Shown one piece after another: positions 19,426 to 28,031 of a stretch of 64,000 nt of DNA (positions within the stretch are counted from its first letter, which is position 1; each line of letters starts with the position of its first letter). This stretch comes from Methylacidimicrobium sp. AP8. GTDB lineage: Bacteria > Verrucomicrobiota > Verrucomicrobiia > Methylacidiphilales > Methylacidiphilaceae. The position numbers were made by a program, and so were the translations under genes. The notes below the pieces were generated by a model. That model did no database searches and had not been told where the DNA came from. It worked only from the letters and a program-made list of their open reading frames with translations. The stretch covers positions 558,001 to 622,000 of the forward strand of contig NZ_LR797830.1 of assembly GCF_903064525.1 (NCBI RefSeq), in the 5' to 3' direction.

Positions 19426-20457
19426 ATGGCAGGCGAGGAAGCGGCCGAAACCCGGAATGTCCCATCGCGGGCGGACGCCTGGAAGTGGACGGCGCGAGCG
19501 GCGGTTTCCGCGATTCTCCTGGGATGGATCGCCACCCGGGTGGATTGGCGCCAGATCGGCAAGCTGGCGGCGGCCGTGAGGCCCTTCTGGCTCGGGATGT
19601 CCATCCTCTTTGCCGGGCTCTCGACTCCGATCACCTCCGTTCGCTGGCGCATCCTGCTTCAGGTGTTGGATCTTCCTCTGTCCTATTCGCAGGCTCTGGC
19701 CTTGGGCTTTATCGGGAAATTCTTCAATGCGATTCTGCCGGGCTCCACAAGCGGCGATCTTGTCCGGATCTACTATGCGACGCGGATGTTCCCCGGCAAG
19801 GGGGCGATGGCCGGCTTCTCGGTCCTCTACGACCGCTTTCTCGAAGGAGTCGTTCTTCTGGTTCTGGGTTCGTTGCTTGCGGCGGCCTTCTACCCGCAGC
19901 TGATGGCGCACGCCGTGCTTCGCAATGCGGCGGTGGCGCTCTTTCTCTTGACGCTTGCCACCCTGGCGGCGATCCCGATGCTCTTGCACGGCTTCGAGCG
20001 CGGGCATCTCCGGCTGCCGGGGCATTGGAAGATGGCCGCGCGCGCCCGAAAGGCCTTGGAAGAGATCCTCACGGCCGCCCGCCTCTATCGGATGGCCTCG
20101 CGGGCAAATTGGATCGCCGTCGGTCTCTCGGTCCTCTCTCACGGGAGCTCCGCCGCCTTGCTTTGGGCGCTCATGCAAGCGCTGCGCCTGGAGTTGCCTT
20201 TCTGGCTCCTGGTGACGACGATGGTGGTCGTGAACGTGGCGGTCGCCTTGCCGGTGAGTATTTCGGGCCTTGGGATCCGGGAGGGGGCGCTACTCTACCT
20301 TTTCGGCTCCTTCGGAGTGAGCCGGGAAGAGGCCGTGGCCTTCTCCCTCCTCCTGTTCGCCGTCGGCCTCGTCTGGAGCCTGGTCGGCGGAATCGTTTAT
20401 CTCTATTATCGGGCGGGCCCTGTGGGCGCGGAATGCAGGAGATTGCACAATCGCTAA
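19426..20457 (+). CDS. YbhN/LPG-synthase-TM family membrane protein (UPF0104)
   Basis: 343 residues with about eight membrane helices. It carries the family's RW motif (SVRWRILLQVL), the GFIGKFFNAILPGSTSGDLV block and the YDRFLEG segment. The conserved C-terminal SISGLGIREGALLYLF is also present. These proteins are the membrane half of lysyl-phosphatidylglycerol synthases; stand-alone versions are polyprenyl- or glycolipid-associated membrane proteins of uncertain role. No catalytic aminoacyl-transferase domain is attached. It sits 24 bases after the TPR gene and ends 19 bases before the SAM hydrolase gene's TTG, so probably one operon. Confidence 0.82.
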   Translation: MAGEEAAETRNVPSRADAWKWTARAAVSAILLGWIATRVDWRQIGKLAAAVRPFWLGMSILFAGLSTPITSVRWRILLQVLDLPLSYSQALALGFIGKFFNAILPGSTSGDLVRIYYATRMFPGKGAMAGFSVLYDRFLEGVVLLVLGSLLAAAFYPQLMAHAVLRNAAVALFLLTLATLAAIPMLLHGFERGHLRLPGHWKMAARARKALEEILTAARLYRMASRANWIAVGLSVLSHGSSAALLWALMQALRLELPFWLLVTTMVVVNVAVALPVSISGLGIREGALLYLFGSFGVSREEAVAFSLLLFAVGLVWSLVGGIVYLYYRAGPVGAECRRLHNR

Positions 20458-20476
20458 GCTTTTTTGGGCGCTAGGG

Positions 20477-21313
20477 TTGGCGATGGTCCTAGCCGGTTGT
20501 TCTTCGAAGGAGCCGCGGAGCGAGCCCGTGATCGGGTTGATCACCGACTTCGGGCTGCGCGATCCCTACGTGGCGGAAGTAAAAGGGGTGATCTATTCGA
20601 TCCATCCCGGCGCCCGGGTCGTCGATCTGCTCCATCAGATCGAGCCGTTCCAAATCCAGCAGGCCGCCTATCTGGTCGAGGAGGCGGCGCGGGAGTTTCC
20701 CAAAGGATCGATCTTCGTCGCCGTCGTCGATCCGGGAGTGGGAACGCCGCGGGCGCCGATCCTGCTCGAGACCCGCTCGGGCAAGTTCTTCTTTGCGCCG
20801 GATAACGGACTGCTCTCGCTCGTGACCGAGCGCGAAGGCATGCGACGGGCTTGGAAGCTCGATAAGCCCACATTCCATCGAGCGGGAACGCCTTCCCGCA
20901 CCTTTCACGGCCGGGATATCTTCGGCCCGGCAGCGGCCCATTTGGCGGCCGGGATCGATCCGGAGCAGCTCGGCTCCCGGATCGAGAAGGTGGAGTCGCT
21001 CAATTTGACCCCGGCCAGCGTCCTCGGGCAGGCGGTGCAAGGACAGGTCATCTCGATCGACCACTTCGGAAATGTGATCACCAATATCCCGAGGGATCTC
21101 ACTCCCCGCCTGCAGGAAGGAATCCTGCTGAGGATCTCCATCGGGGAGCAGACCATTTCGGCGCCGCTCGTCGGCACCTACGCGGACATCCCTTCCGGGA
21201 AGATCGGAGCTCTCTTCAACAGCTCGGACTATCTGGAGCTCGGCATGAACAAGGCTTCGGCAGCCCGCCAGCTCAAGATCTCGGAAGGGGCCCGGATCCT
21301 CGTGAGGCCATAG
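20477..21313 (+). CDS. SAM hydrolase (DUF62 / SAM hydroxide adenosyltransferase), apparent lipoprotein
   Basis: 278 residues from TTG 20477. The DUF62 fold is clear: IGLITDFGLRDPYVAEVKG, VDLLHQIEPFQIQQAAY, FVAVVDPGVGT, FFAPDNGLLS, FHGRDIFGPAAAHLA and ISIDHFGNVITNIP. Known members hydrolyse S-adenosylmethionine to adenosine and methionine, or halogenate it, and are cytoplasmic. Here the start is preceded in frame by AKLFWALG and followed by LAMVLAGCSS, together a good lipoprotein signal with lipobox LAGC. No standard start codon precedes the AK, so the real initiation is unclear: either a rare codon, or a one-base error in the six-T run at 20460-20465 (seven Ts would join the ATG at 20433). 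Confidence 0.82.
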   Translation: MAMVLAGCSSKEPRSEPVIGLITDFGLRDPYVAEVKGVIYSIHPGARVVDLLHQIEPFQIQQAAYLVEEAAREFPKGSIFVAVVDPGVGTPRAPILLETRSGKFFFAPDNGLLSLVTEREGMRRAWKLDKPTFHRAGTPSRTFHGRDIFGPAAAHLAAGIDPEQLGSRIEKVESLNLTPASVLGQAVQGQVISIDHFGNVITNIPRDLTPRLQEGILLRISIGEQTISAPLVGTYADIPSGKIGALFNSSDYLELGMNKASAARQLKISEGARILVRP

Positions 21314-21378
21314 CCGGCCGGGGGCGGAGGCGGCGGAACTTGTGCGGGGCGGGAGGCGCTGCTATCTTCCCTCTGCTC

Positions 21379-23202
21379 ATGGCTCTGATAAGAAACATCG
21401 CGATCATCGCGCACGTCGATCACGGGAAGACGACTCTCGTCGACCAGCTCCTCCGCCAGTCCGGCACGTTCCGAACCAATCAAGCGGTCGCGGAGCGGGT
21501 CATGGACTCGATGGACCTGGAAAGGGAGAAGGGAATTACGATTCGGGCGAAGAACGCCTCCTTCCATTATAAGGGCTGCAAGATCAACTTGGTCGATACG
21601 CCCGGCCACGCCGACTTCGGCGGCGAGGTGGAGCGCAGCCTGCGCATGGTGGACGGAGTCCTCTTGCTCGTCGATGCGGTGGAAGGACCGCAGGCGCAGA
21701 CGAAGTTCGTCCTGAAGAAGGCGCTGGCCGCCGGCCTGGCGCCGATCGTCCTGCTCAACAAGGTCGACCGGGAGAATGCCCGGCCCCACGAGGTCCTCGA
21801 CCAAGTGTTCGAGCTTTTCCTCGAGCTCGAAGCGACCGACGAGCAGCTCGATTTCCCCGCTCTCTACGCCTCGGGCAAAGTCGGCTTCGCTACCCGCGAA
21901 TGGCGCGGGATCGAGGAGGCGCAAAAGCACGGAATGGAGCCGCTCTTCGAAACGATCGTCGAAAAGGTTCCTCCGCCCAAAGCCGATGCCGGCGCCCACT
22001 TCTCGCTCCTGGTTGCCAATCTCGATTACAGCGATTATCTGGGCCAGCTGGCCATCGGGAAGATCTACGGAGGACGAATCCGGGTAGGGGATCCCGTCGT
22101 CTGCCTGTCGCGGGACGCCGGACCGCGGAAAGGACGCGTGACCCGGCTTCTGGGCTATCATGGCCTGGAACGCCGGGAGCTTCCCGAAGCCGCCGCCGGG
22201 GATATCGTGGCGGTGGCCGGGATCGAAGAGGTGGACATCGGGGATACCCTCTGCGACCAGGAGGATCGGCAACCGTTGCCGCGGATCGAGGTGGACCCGC
22301 CGACGGTGCGGATGCGCCTCCTCGTCAACAATTCCCCCTTGTCGGGCCGCGAGGGAAAGTTCCTTACGGCCCGCCATCTTCGGGAGCGCCTCTTCCGGGA
22401 AATCCGTACGAACGTGGGACTCCGGGTGGCGGACAACGGCACGGGCTCCTTTGAAGTGAGCGGCCGGGGACAGATGCAGATCGCCGTTCTGGTGGAGCAG
22501 ATGCGCCGGGAAGGCTTCGAGCTCATGGTCTCGCGGCCCGAGGTGATCTACCGCAAGGACGAAAGCGGCCGCGTGCTCGAACCGCTGGAGACCTTGTATG
22601 TCGATCTCCCGCAGGCGTGCTTGGGCGCCCTCCTGGAGTCTCTGGCCCGGCGGGGTGCCGAGGTCCAAAACATGCGCCATCTGCGGGACACGGTTTTCGT
22701 GGAGGCGGTCATTCCCACCCGCGGACTGCTCGGCTTCGAGACGGAGCTGGTCAACCTGACCCGGGGGGAGGGGGTCGCCAGCCATCTTTTTTGCGGGTAC
22801 GGTCCCAAGAAAGGGGAGATCGTCCTTCGCGGCAACGGGGTCCTGGTCTCCATGGAGAAAGGGACGACGACCGCGTTCGCCCTGGAAAACCTGCAGGAAC
22901 GGGGCGTGCTTTTCGTGGGCCCCGGGGAAGAGGTCTATGAGGGGATGATCGTCGGCGAGAACGCGCGTCCGGGCGATCTACCCGTGAATCCCTGCAAAGC
23001 CAAGCATCTGACGAACATGCGCTCGCAGGGCGAGGGCAAGGGGATCCTTTTGGAGACGCCGAGGAAGCTGACCTTGGAGCAGGCGATCGAATTCATCGGT
23101 CCGGACGAGTATGTCGAAGTGACCCCGAGGAAGCTTCGCTTGCGGAAGAAGATCTTGAACGCCACCGAAAGACGGAGAGCCGAGGCGGTCGCTGGCGCAT
23201 AG
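21379..23202 (+). CDS. typA: Ribosome-associated GTPase TypA/BipA
   Basis: 607 residues, normal family length. I chose ATG 21379 (MALIRNIAIIAHVDHGKTTL); the frame extends 13 codons upstream without homology. GTPase motifs: G1 AHVDHGKTTL, switch I region EREKGITI, G3 DTPGHADFGGEVER, G4 NKVDREN. Domain II, the EF-G-like domains III and V, and the BipA-specific C-terminal domain (KGTTTAFALENLQERGVLFV, then TPRKLRLRKKIL) are all present. It binds the 70S ribosome at the EF-G site and assists assembly and stress growth. Confidence 0.95.
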   Translation: MALIRNIAIIAHVDHGKTTLVDQLLRQSGTFRTNQAVAERVMDSMDLEREKGITIRAKNASFHYKGCKINLVDTPGHADFGGEVERSLRMVDGVLLLVDAVEGPQAQTKFVLKKALAAGLAPIVLLNKVDRENARPHEVLDQVFELFLELEATDEQLDFPALYASGKVGFATREWRGIEEAQKHGMEPLFETIVEKVPPPKADAGAHFSLLVANLDYSDYLGQLAIGKIYGGRIRVGDPVVCLSRDAGPRKGRVTRLLGYHGLERRELPEAAAGDIVAVAGIEEVDIGDTLCDQEDRQPLPRIEVDPPTVRMRLLVNNSPLSGREGKFLTARHLRERLFREIRTNVGLRVADNGTGSFEVSGRGQMQIAVLVEQMRREGFELMVSRPEVIYRKDESGRVLEPLETLYVDLPQACLGALLESLARRGAEVQNMRHLRDTVFVEAVIPTRGLLGFETELVNLTRGEGVASHLFCGYGPKKGEIVLRGNGVLVSMEKGTTTAFALENLQERGVLFVGPGEEVYEGMIVGENARPGDLPVNPCKAKHLTNMRSQGEGKGILLETPRKLTLEQAIEFIGPDEYVEVTPRKLRLRKKILNATERRRAEAVAGA

Positions 23203-23224
23203 CCGCCGGCCTTCGGAGGGAAGT

Positions 23225-23770
23225 ATGGAGGCCGTGATCGTGGTCGACATGCTCGTCGACTTCGTTCACGGAAAGCTGGCCGCCGCCCGGGCGGCCGCCC
23301 TGATCGATCCGTTGGCGCGCCTCTTGGGCGCGGCACGGGCGGCGGCCAAGCCCGTGATCTACGTGGGCGACGCCCATCTTCCCCACGATTTCGAGCTGCG
23401 GCTCTGGGGCGAGCACGCGATGCGCGGGAGCGACGGAGCCCGCGTCATCCCGGAACTGACGCCCCACAAGGACGACTATCTTTTCGAGAAGCGAAGCTAC
23501 AGCGCCTTCTTCGAAACCGGGCTCGATTCGCTGCTCCGCTCCCGCAGCGTGGACACGCTTGTGCTTACCGGCCTCCACACGCATATCTGCGTCCGGCACA
23601 CCGCCGCCGACGCGTTTTTCCGGGGTTACCGGATCGTCGTGCCCACCGATTGCGTTACCGCTTTTGCGGAGGCCGAACACGAATCGGGCTTGGAGTATCT
23701 GCATCGGATCTACGGGGCGGAATTGACCACGGGAAGGGACTTGGCGGACCGCTGGAGCCGGCGGATCTGA
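23225..23770 (+). CDS. Cysteine hydrolase, isochorismatase/nicotinamidase family
   Basis: 181 residues. The catalytic triad is visible: Asp in VVDMLVDF (about residue 8), Lys in LFEKRSYSAF (about 95), and nucleophilic Cys in GLHTHICVRHTAADAF (about 121). The cis-peptide-like stretch before the Cys also fits. A possible metal site is D-x-H in YVGDAHLPHDFE, as in nicotinamidases. The family includes nicotinamidase PncA, and context gives no substrate. It starts 22 bases after typA (AGGGAAGT upstream) and converges on ctaB. Confidence 0.85.
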   Translation: MEAVIVVDMLVDFVHGKLAAARAAALIDPLARLLGAARAAAKPVIYVGDAHLPHDFELRLWGEHAMRGSDGARVIPELTPHKDDYLFEKRSYSAFFETGLDSLLRSRSVDTLVLTGLHTHICVRHTAADAFFRGYRIVVPTDCVTAFAEAEHESGLEYLHRIYGAELTTGRDLADRWSRRI

Positions 23771-23813
23771 ATCCGCCCGCCGGCGTGCCCCGCCCGACAA
23801 TCCCGCTATTTCC

Positions 23814-24764
23814 CTACTTCCAGCAGAGAACGAGAAGCCCCAGGATCAGTGGCAGATAGGCGATCGAGGCGAAGAAGAGGGCGCGGGCCGTGGATCGATC
23901 GGGACGGTTATGGAACCGTATCGCTGCCCAGATGAAGAGGGCTCCGAGCCCCGCCGCTCCCGGACCGTAGGCAAGCGCAGCCGTTCCTGCCGCCGACGGC
24001 CAGAGGCTGACGAGAAGGAGCGCGATAGTGAAGAAAACCGTCTGCGAGGTCAGTTTCCGCCCGGTTGCATCGACTACGACCAGCATTCGGAAGCCGGCGC
24101 GTTCGTAATCGTTGCGGTAGAGCCAGGCGATGGCGAAAAAATGGGGCATCTGCCACAAAAAGAGCAGGGCCAGGAGAAAGAGGGCGGTTTGATCCACTTC
24201 GTTCCTGGCGCCCACATATCCGATGACGGGAGGCAGAGCCCCGGAGACCGCCCCTACCCAGGTGTTCCAGGGGCTGATCCGCTTGAGCGGAGTATAAATG
24301 CTAACATAGATGCCCAGAGTCACGGCGGCGACCAGCGCGGCGAGGACGTTCGCGAAGAACCCGAGATACGCGACTCCGGCCATGGCGGCGGCGACCGCGG
24401 CCGCCGCAGCCTGCGGTCCGGCCACGCGGCCTGCGGCAATCGGTCGGTTTTGCGTGCGGGTCATCCGGGCGTCCTGCTGCCGTTCGATCACCTCGTTGAG
24501 GATCGCAGCGGCGGCCGCCACGAGTGCGGTTCCTAGGACGGTGTGCAGAGCCTGTAGGCCGTCGATCGGACGGGCGGAGCCGAGGCAGAAGCCGACCAGG
24601 GTGGTCAGGAGAACGAGGAGGGTCAGCCGGAACTTGATGAGTTCCGAAAGCTCTTGCCACCAGCGAATAGGCGCCGGCGACCGCCGCAGCCCCGATGCGA
24701 CGGCCGCGGACCGACCGCCGGTCGGGAGCCGGGAAGCGGAGGAATCGCGGAAGACGTGCTTCAT
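23814..24764 (-). CDS. ctaB: Heme O synthase (protoheme IX farnesyltransferase)
   Basis: 316 residues with about eight membrane helices. A UbiA-superfamily prenyltransferase that adds a farnesyl group to heme b to make heme O for terminal oxidases. The first Asp-rich motif reads NEVIERQQDARMTRTQNRP, with E in place of the first D as in other Cox10/CtaB proteins. Also present are YTPLKRISPWNTWVGAVSGALP and the FFAIAWLYRNDYERAGFRML block. The first about 35 residues are a polar extension. It lies 21 bases downstream of ctaA, which acts next in heme A synthesis. Confidence 0.93.
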   Translation of the reverse strand: MKHVFRDSSASRLPTGGRSAAVASGLRRSPAPIRWWQELSELIKFRLTLLVLLTTLVGFCLGSARPIDGLQALHTVLGTALVAAAAAILNEVIERQQDARMTRTQNRPIAAGRVAGPQAAAAAVAAAMAGVAYLGFFANVLAALVAAVTLGIYVSIYTPLKRISPWNTWVGAVSGALPPVIGYVGARNEVDQTALFLLALLFLWQMPHFFAIAWLYRNDYERAGFRMLVVVDATGRKLTSQTVFFTIALLLVSLWPSAAGTAALAYGPGAAGLGALFIWAAIRFHNRPDRSTARALFFASIAYLPLILGLLVLCWK

Positions 24765-24785
24765 CGGGTTGGAAACGCAATTCGC

Positions 24786-25874
24786 TTACCCGTGACATTC
24801 CCTTTCCGCGTCGCCCATGGGAGTCCTTCCGGGAGCCGGAGCCTCCCTGCCGGCAAGCCAGCGGTATCGGTAGGCGAACCCGGTGCTCAGGACCGCCAGG
24901 AGGAAGAGGATGGCGCCCAGCAGAACATGGAGCGACGTCGGGACGACGGATTTTCCGCTCCAGATTACAAACGCGCCTAATACAATCTGCGCACCGGTCA
25001 GAAGCAAGAACCAGACCGTCATGCGGCGCAGGGGAGCCGGCTTATCCTCGCCCCAGAGGCGGGAAGCGAGTACCAGGGCGAAGAAGAAGATCAGAAGCGC
25101 CAACCCACGATGGATGAGCTGCAAGTGGATTTGGAAGAGGGAAGTAGGCGCGATGCTCCGGGCCGCCCGCTGCGCATTGATTTGCGCGAGATCGGATTCG
25201 GTGAGGCGCGGCCACAATTGGCCGTAGGCCGTCGGGAAGTCGGGGATGGAGAGCCAGGCATGGGCGTGGCGCATGGCGGCGGCGACGAGAAGCTGCATAT
25301 AGAGAATTAGGCAGAGGGTCAGAAAGGCGCCCGGAATCCAGGAAGGCAGGGTCGAGGAGCCGACGCTTCTCCCCGAGAAGCCCCCGCCGGCAGGAAGCCA
25401 CAAGCGAGCCGAGGTGCCCAGCCAGACGATCGCGACCAGGGCGAGAAAGCCTTGGGCCAGAGCGGCATGGAGAATGCCCAGCCGATCGGCCACCCAGATG
25501 ACGCGCAGCCCGCCGACCACTCCTTGGAGAATAACGAGAAGCAGAGCCGCAGCCGCGGCCCACCGCATCCAGGACCTGCGCTCCCGCAACCAGACCCAAA
25601 CCGCCAACGCGATGGTCAGAAAGCCGACCGCGGACGCGGCCAAGCGGTGGCTGTGCTCGTAAAGCACCCCTCCCGCCCACCGGGCGAAGGGAAGAGAGAA
25701 CATGTTGTAGCCGAAGCTCGTCGGCCAATCGGGAACGGACATGCCCGACTCGGTGCTTGTTACGAGCGCACCGACCCCGATCAGCACAAGGGTAGCCGCG
25801 ACCAGAACGCCGGCAAACCGGTGCAGGGCCTTCGAGGGGAGAAGACGTGGCGTTTCCAAGGAAAGCGGTCCCAA
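24786..25874 (-). CDS. ctaA: Heme A synthase (COX15/CtaA)
   Basis: 362 residues from TTG 25874, with eight membrane helices. The enzyme oxidises heme O to heme A. Heme-ligating His motifs are visible in both halves: LYEHSHRLAASAVGFL and LQLIHRGLALLIFF, plus SLHVLLGA near the C-terminus. The conserved extracytoplasmic stretch TSTESGMSVPDWPTSFG is present near residue 40. The start is uncertain because no strong Shine-Dalgarno precedes the TTG. The ctaA-ctaB pair implies an aa3-type cytochrome oxidase encoded elsewhere. Confidence 0.92.
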   Translation of the reverse strand: MGPLSLETPRLLPSKALHRFAGVLVAATLVLIGVGALVTSTESGMSVPDWPTSFGYNMFSLPFARWAGGVLYEHSHRLAASAVGFLTIALAVWVWLRERRSWMRWAAAAALLLVILQGVVGGLRVIWVADRLGILHAALAQGFLALVAIVWLGTSARLWLPAGGGFSGRSVGSSTLPSWIPGAFLTLCLILYMQLLVAAAMRHAHAWLSIPDFPTAYGQLWPRLTESDLAQINAQRAARSIAPTSLFQIHLQLIHRGLALLIFFFALVLASRLWGEDKPAPLRRMTVWFLLLTGAQIVLGAFVIWSGKSVVPTSLHVLLGAILFLLAVLSTGFAYRYRWLAGREAPAPGRTPMGDAERECHG

Positions 25875-26082
25875 CCGGACAAACTAGCCTCATTTCCGGG
25901 GGCTGTCACGTCGCATTTCCTCGAGCGCTACCTTGCGGGAATGCCCGAAGCGGGAGACGGACATTCCCCGAAAGAGCAAACGCCCCGGGACGCCGGATGG
26001 GGATGGTTTCCGTGCCCCGGCTCTTAAAAAGAGCCTCGCGTTGGCGAAGGGGCTGCTGGCTATACTGACGGAGGTACGGATC

Positions 26083-27054
26083 ATGATCGACGGACCGGAG
26101 TGGAGGCGCCGCATTTTCGAGGAAGTGCACAAGACCGTGCTCGGCCAGGATAGGATCATCGAGAGGCTCCTGATCGCTCTTCTTTGCGGTGGACATGTCC
26201 TGATCGAGGGCATGCCGGGATTGGCCAAGACGCTACTGGTCAAGAGCCTCTCGGCGGCGGTGGGGGTGCAGTTCGAGCGGATCCAGTTTACTCCGGATCT
26301 TCTCCCCAGCGACGTGGTCGGCACGATGGTTTTCCACCCGCAGGAGAGCCGGTTCTATCCTCATCTCGGCCCGATTTTCGCCAACATCGTCCTGGCCGAC
26401 GAAATCAATCGCGCTCCGGCCAAGGTCCAGAGCGCGCTGCTGGAGGCGATGCAGGAAAGGCAGGTGACGCTGGGGGGCACCGCCCATCGACTCCCCGATC
26501 CGTTTCTTGTGCTGGCGACGCAGAACCCGATCGAGCAAGAGGGAACCTACCCGCTGCCGGAGGCGCAGGCGGACCGGTTCCTCTTCAAGGTCCTGGTGGA
26601 TTATCCGTCGGAGGAGGAAGAGCGCTCGATGTTGCGCCTGTGGGGCAGGCTGACCGAAACGCCGCAGATTTCCGGAGTCTCCTCCGCGGAGGAGATCCGC
26701 CGGCTCCGTTCCCAGATCGATCAAGTCTACGTGAGCCCGGCGATCGAGCGCTACATCCTCGAGCTCGTGCGGGCGAGCCGCAGGGAGAAATTCCTCGGAG
26801 GACCGAAGCTGCTGGCCTATGGCGCTTCGCCGCGCGCGTCCTTGGCGCTCCTTCTGGCAGGCCGCACGCTGGCTTGGCTGCGGGGCTTGGATTACGTAAC
26901 CCCCGCGCTCATCCGGGAAATCGTTCCCGATGTCCTCCGCCATCGGGTTGGATTGAGCTACGAAGCGGAGGCGCAGGGAATCGAGATCGGCCGGGTCCTG
27001 GAACAACTGGTGGAATCCACCGCGGTCCCTGAGCCCGATCAGGCGGGCGCGTAA
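26083..27054 (+). CDS. MoxR-type AAA+ ATPase
   Basis: 323 residues from ATG 26083, preceded by the Shine-Dalgarno GGAGG eight bases upstream. Walker A is EGMPGLAKTLL, as usual for MoxR; Walker B is VLADEINRAPAKVQSALLEAM; sensor 1 is VLATQNPIEQEGTYPLPEAQ. MoxR ATPases act as chaperones that insert metal or cofactors or mature partner complexes, usually with a VWA protein. The stop overlaps the start of the DUF58 gene (TAATG). In methylotrophs the related MxaR/S/C proteins serve methanol dehydrogenase, but this operon form is also widespread as the Bat system. Confidence 0.93.
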   Translation: MIDGPEWRRRIFEEVHKTVLGQDRIIERLLIALLCGGHVLIEGMPGLAKTLLVKSLSAAVGVQFERIQFTPDLLPSDVVGTMVFHPQESRFYPHLGPIFANIVLADEINRAPAKVQSALLEAMQERQVTLGGTAHRLPDPFLVLATQNPIEQEGTYPLPEAQADRFLFKVLVDYPSEEEERSMLRLWGRLTETPQISGVSSAEEIRRLRSQIDQVYVSPAIERYILELVRASRREKFLGGPKLLAYGASPRASLALLLAGRTLAWLRGLDYVTPALIREIVPDVLRHRVGLSYEAEAQGIEIGRVLEQLVESTAVPEPDQAGA

Positions 27055-27977
27055 TGGGAGGAGCTTTCGCCGTGGATCCCAAGGATCTTTCCCGAATCGT
27101 CGCCGGCTGCGCGCTCTTGCGCGGCCTGCAGTGGCGGGTGCGCCGATCCTCGCGATCCCTCCGCGAAGGAGGCTACCGTTCGACCTTTCGCGGAAAGGGG
27201 ATGGAGTTCGAGCAGACCGTTCGTTACGAGTTCGGCGATGACGTGCGGGACATCGATTGGAACGTCACGGCCCGCAAGGGGGAGCCATATCGCAAAAAGT
27301 ACGTCGAAGAGCGGGAACTTTCTCTTCTCCTCCTGGTGGAGGACAGCCCCTCGCTCTGTTTCGGTTCCCAGGGCAGAACCAAGCGGGAGACGGCCTTGGA
27401 AGCAGCGGGCTTCCTGGCGGTCCTCTCCGCCGAGAATCGTGATCGCGTGGCGATCCTGCACGTCTATCCGGGCGGTTACAGGCTCTACCCCTCGAAGCGG
27501 CATCGCCGCGGAATCCTTGGTTCGCTCTTGCAGCTTTTGACGAGCCGCCCGCCGGACCGCTGGCCGCTGCCCCCCCTGGAGATTCCCTGGCGGGTGGTGC
27601 ATTCGGCGCTGGTGCGCGGCGGGGTTCTGGTCTGGCTCGGAGACTTCGCCGGCGAGACCAAGCCGGCGGACTGGGAGCGATTGCGGTCGAGATTCGAATT
27701 GGTGGGGATTCGGATCGACGATCCTTGGGAGCAGCGGTTGCCGGAGATAGGCGTGATCGATGTTTTGGATCCTACCTCCGGAGAATTTCTCACCCTGGAC
27801 ACGTCGTCTCCGGGCGTCCGCCGGCGCCAGGAGGAGTGGGTCCGCGACCGCGAGCGGAGATGGAAGGAGCTCTTCCCATCTTCTCGATCGGCATGCGTGC
27901 TGAGGACCGACCTGCCGGTTGCCTCAGGACTCGCGCAATTCCTGCTTGCGCGCCGGCGGCAAATGTCCGTTGCTTAG
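27054..27977 (+). CDS. DUF58 domain protein
   Basis: 307 residues, translationally coupled to moxR. The DUF58 core is evident: GKGMEFEQTVRYEFGDDVRD, then IDWNVTARKGEPYRKKYVEE, RELSLLLLVEDSPSL and RDRVAILHVY. It is a degenerate VWA-like fold that works with MoxR ATPases; MxaS of methanol oxidisers is a member. No membrane helix stands out, so it is likely cytosolic or peripheral. Confidence 0.9.
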   Translation: MGGAFAVDPKDLSRIVAGCALLRGLQWRVRRSSRSLREGGYRSTFRGKGMEFEQTVRYEFGDDVRDIDWNVTARKGEPYRKKYVEERELSLLLLVEDSPSLCFGSQGRTKRETALEAAGFLAVLSAENRDRVAILHVYPGGYRLYPSKRHRRGILGSLLQLLTSRPPDRWPLPPLEIPWRVVHSALVRGGVLVWLGDFAGETKPADWERLRSRFELVGIRIDDPWEQRLPEIGVIDVLDPTSGEFLTLDTSSPGVRRRQEEWVRDRERRWKELFPSSRSACVLRTDLPVASGLAQFLLARRRQMSVA

Positions 27978-28031
27978 CCTGGGCGTCTCGGACTCCGGCG
28001 GCGGTCGGAAACCTCCTCGCCCCAATGGACC

